Assembly: GCA_049366695.1 (NCBI GenBank)
Contig: JBMNCR010000012.1
Coordinates: 1-64,000 of the forward strand
Reading direction: 5' to 3'
DNA: 64,000 nucleotides
From: JBMNCR01 sp049366695
GTDB lineage: Bacteria > Bacillota > Clostridia > Eubacteriales > Alkalibacteraceae
In this document: piece by piece, positions 62,420 through 64,000 of the stretch
Layout: each line of letters begins with the position of its first letter
Position numbering within the stretch: position 1 is the first letter of the stretch
Made by a program: the position numbers and the translations under genes
The notes under the pieces: generated by a model
Databases searched by the model: none
Told to the model about the DNA's origin: nothing
What the model saw: only the letters and a program-made list of their open reading frames with translations

Positions 62420-62605
62420 TTGGACGAAAAGAAATATAAAAACTTTCTAATAAAATACATCATAAACGGAAAAAGGCATAAAGAAATAATAATTTATGCT
62501 GTAGACAAAAAGCGTGCATATTTAAGAGCACGAATGAGATTGCAGGATTACTATAAAGCACATATTCAAATAACAGACATAGATCCATTAGGGGTGATTA
62601 ATTAA
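62420..62605 (+). CDS. Small basic early protein
   Basis: Protein of 61 residues starting at TTG 62420 behind AAAGGAGG. It is basic and strand-helix-strand (NFLIKYIINGKRHKEIIIYA, RAYLRARMRLQDYY). It ends one base before the replication gene, so they are coupled. No family recognised. Confidence 0.6.
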   Translation: MDEKKYKNFLIKYIINGKRHKEIIIYAVDKKRAYLRARMRLQDYYKAHIQITDIDPLGVIN

Positions 62606-62606
62606 G

Positions 62607-63572
62607 ATGGCAATTTATAGACATATACATACAAACTTTTGGAAAGATATAGATATGCAGGAGTTTACACCAGAAGAAAAATATTTTTATTTATATCTTA
62701 TGACAAATGATTTAACCAGTGCATCGGGAATCTATCAAATAAAAATACGCAATATAGCATTTGATACAGGCTACAATGAGGAAACAATTAAAAAGTTAAT
62801 AGATAAATTCATAGAATACGACAAGATATTATACTCCTATGAAAACAGCGAAATTATGATACTAAACTGGTTTAAGCATAATAATAGCAACTCACCGACA
62901 TTTAAAAAAGCAATAATAACATCATTAGAATCTGCAAAGACAAAAGAATTTATAGACAGATATATAACCATATGCAATGCAAAAAAAACATATTTAGATA
63001 CAGTATCCATACAGTATATATACTCTATGTGTAGTAAGAGTAAGAGTAAGAGTAAAAGTAAAAGTAAAAGAAAACATATGTGTGATTCACAGGCTAAAAA
63101 AACTCAGGATGTTTACGGAGAGATCCCTGCTGAGAATCTTGATGAACAATCAAGGGGAGCGGATTCGGACCAATCACAAGGGGAGAATTGCAAAGATACC
63201 GAGTATACAGAAGAGTTTGAAAAGTTTTGGAAGCCATATCCAAGAAAAAAAGAAAAGATGAAAACCTATAGAGCATGGAAAACTCGTATAAAACAAGGTC
63301 ATAAAACAGAGGATATGATAAAAGCATCACACAACTATCAAACATATTGTAAAACTCAAAAACTAGAAGATAGATATATAAAACATGGGTCAACATTTAT
63401 AGGACCAGACGAACCATATAAAGATTACATAAATTACACACCACCACCAGCCCCATTGTCAAAGGGAAAAGAATATATTCATATTGATACGCGTAATTAT
63501 GATTATGACGAACTAGAAGAAAGGCTAATAAAAAATAGTCTAGGAAGTGATGTTAATGTTCCGCCAGATTAA
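62607..63572 (+). CDS. Phage replication initiator/loader (DnaD-like)
   Basis: Protein of 321 residues. MAIYRHIHTNFWKDIDMQEFTPEEKYFYLYLMTN is the start of the phage replisome organiser family, a winged helix. A serine-lysine repeat follows (SKSKSKSKSKSKRK, about 143-157), then a polar linker. The end has FEKFWKPYPRKKEKMKTYRAW, a DNA-binding motif seen in phage DnaD-like proteins. It should open the phage origin and load the host helicase. Confidence 0.85.
   Translation: MAIYRHIHTNFWKDIDMQEFTPEEKYFYLYLMTNDLTSASGIYQIKIRNIAFDTGYNEETIKKLIDKFIEYDKILYSYENSEIMILNWFKHNNSNSPTFKKAIITSLESAKTKEFIDRYITICNAKKTYLDTVSIQYIYSMCSKSKSKSKSKSKRKHMCDSQAKKTQDVYGEIPAENLDEQSRGADSDQSQGENCKDTEYTEEFEKFWKPYPRKKEKMKTYRAWKTRIKQGHKTEDMIKASHNYQTYCKTQKLEDRYIKHGSTFIGPDEPYKDYINYTPPPAPLSKGKEYIHIDTRNYDYDELEERLIKNSLGSDVNVPPD
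63033..63071 (+). repeat. Hexamer repeat AGTAAG/AGTAAA inside the replication gene
   Basis: About six copies of AGTAAR(G/A) in a row encode Ser-Lys repeats between the two domains of the replication protein. A multiple of three keeps the frame, so linker length can change by slippage. Confidence 0.85.
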
Positions 63573-63780
63573 TATTACAGACATATTATATCAAGACAAA
63601 ATATGTCCAGATTATATTAGCATAAATAAGCGAAAAAAAGAATACTTCTGTCCCTACTGCAACGAGGTTAGGAAATTTAAAAGAGATAAATATCTTGGAG
63701 TAGATAGGTGTACCATTTGTGGCATCAGTGTACGTGACTATTATGTTAAAAGATGTAATAAGCTTGAGGTGATTAGATGA
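63556..63780 (+). CDS. Small zinc-ribbon early protein
   Basis: Protein of 74 residues from ATG 63556, with AGGAAG 8 bases ahead, overlapping the end of the replication gene. FCPYCNEVRKF and RCTICGISV give four cysteines for zinc. It ends with basic residues. No named family. Confidence 0.65.
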   Translation: MFRQINITDILYQDKICPDYISINKRKKEYFCPYCNEVRKFKRDKYLGVDRCTICGISVRDYYVKRCNKLEVIR

Positions 63781-63890
63781 GATGGTTAATAGCATACAGT
63801 GTAATAGCACCACTATATTATTATTTTTGTATATATCCATTCTTAAAAGTTGCAAAAAAAGCAGACAAGGTACATTACCATGACAGATAG
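63777..63890 (+). CDS. Small membrane protein
   Basis: Protein of 37 residues (MRWLIAYSVIAPLYYYFCIY then basic residues) with one helix. GAGGTG lies 6 bases before the ATG, and the start overlaps the previous stop by 4 bases. It could be a phage membrane peptide. No family recognised. Confidence 0.5.
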   Translation: MRWLIAYSVIAPLYYYFCIYPFLKVAKKADKVHYHDR

Positions 63891-64000
63891 ATTTTATAAA
63901 TTTAATTGCAAGTGCGGTTACAGCACATGGAGTGTAAAAGAAAGCGCAATCTGTCCCCAGTGTGGTAGCTTAAATAAATGTTATAAACCAAAGTATGATC
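63880..64000 (+). CDS. Zinc-ribbon protein, runs off the window
   Basis: Begins at ATG 63880, overlapping the previous gene by 11 bases. YKFNCKCGYSTWSV and AICPQCGSLNKC give the cysteine pairs of a zinc ribbon. The end is outside the window, so length and role cannot be judged. Confidence 0.55.
   Translation, partial: MTDRFYKFNCKCGYSTWSVKESAICPQCGSLNKCYKPKYD

Larger units (their letters stand above)
49463..64000. mobile_element. Prophage or integrative element, left part
   Basis: Order: serine recombinase, ImmA/IrrE protease, defence genes, HsdR-N nuclease, repressor, divergent Cro-type gene, many short early genes with little spacing, and a replication initiator/loader. This is the layout of the integration and early region of a temperate phage of Firmicutes. 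No structural or conjugation gene is inside the window, so an ICE is not excluded. The element continues past the right end. Confidence 0.8.

Noticed and set aside
1..64000. CRISPR array
   Set aside because: I saw no series of regularly spaced 25-40 base direct repeats in the window.

Overview
The window looks like chromosomal DNA of an AT-rich, endospore-forming anaerobe of the Clostridia. The evidence is the very low GC content, strong AGGAGG ribosome sites, a cwlJ-gerQ spore germination pair, a split transketolase, an alr/mazF region, CymR-CysK, and a corrinoid methyltransfer pair. It is a scaffold: a run of 100 N lies at 48615-48714. The two sides of that run share an identical 55-base sequence, so the gap is probably an unmerged assembly overlap.

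Layout, left half. Positions 1-3700 hold a minus-strand locus: a secreted peptide gene broken by two frameshifts, then an ABC exporter/immunity set (frameshifted ATPase, two permeases, a membrane-anchored protein). A LytTR-type direct repeat lies upstream of it. Positions 4180-8509 carry housekeeping and spore genes (CmpB-like, MBL hydrolase, PspC, DUF3243, deoD, cwlJ, gerQ). Positions 8731-13699 carry a symporter pair and a complete agr quorum-sensing system in the order A-C-B-D, including a 45-residue AgrD precursor. A convergent gene (13969-16470) encodes a large PfkB-like/AAA+/RyR protein. Then come cymR-cysK, an AEC-mtnN-alr operon, an orphan mazF, yitT, split tkt, pyrG, rho, rpmE and prmC. 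Two points stand out here: Rho carries two tandem cold-shock-type RNA-binding domains, and four DnaA-box-like sites, three of them 31-32 bp apart, lie between pyrG and rho.

Layout, middle. A TetR gene with a palindrome inside its own promoter, decayed transposase DNA and several inverted repeats precede a corrinoid protein/UroD-type methyltransferase pair (33796-35599). An Xaa-Pro aminopeptidase, an amidase, a SorC regulator with a 2-oxoacid dehydrogenase operon (E2, E3, fused E1 alpha-beta), pncB, a lipoprotein and small membrane proteins follow.

Layout, right. From about 49470 to the end of the window lies one end of a serine-integrase mobile element, most likely a prophage. It is inserted in a peroxiredoxin gene whose 5' part is missing here. 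The element has a recombinase and ImmA/IrrE protease, then about 7.5 kb of defence genes: a C5 methyltransferase, a Sau3AI/MutH-type endonuclease, a second PD-(D/E)XK nuclease with a PUA/EVE-like front, an HNH nuclease, an unknown protein, a DnaQ-BRCT exonuclease, and a lone HsdR-N nuclease. A divergent repressor/Cro pair with repeated operators and a run of small early genes ending in a replication initiator/loader follow. The 3' end of the repressor gene is present twice, flanking the HsdR-N gene. This suggests that foreign genes entered between the repressor and immA.

The best candidates for something new are the Sau3AI-centred nuclease operon at the duplicated repressor junction, the PfkB-like/AAA+/RyR protein, the double-domain Rho, and the link between the agr system and the LytTR-marked peptide locus.
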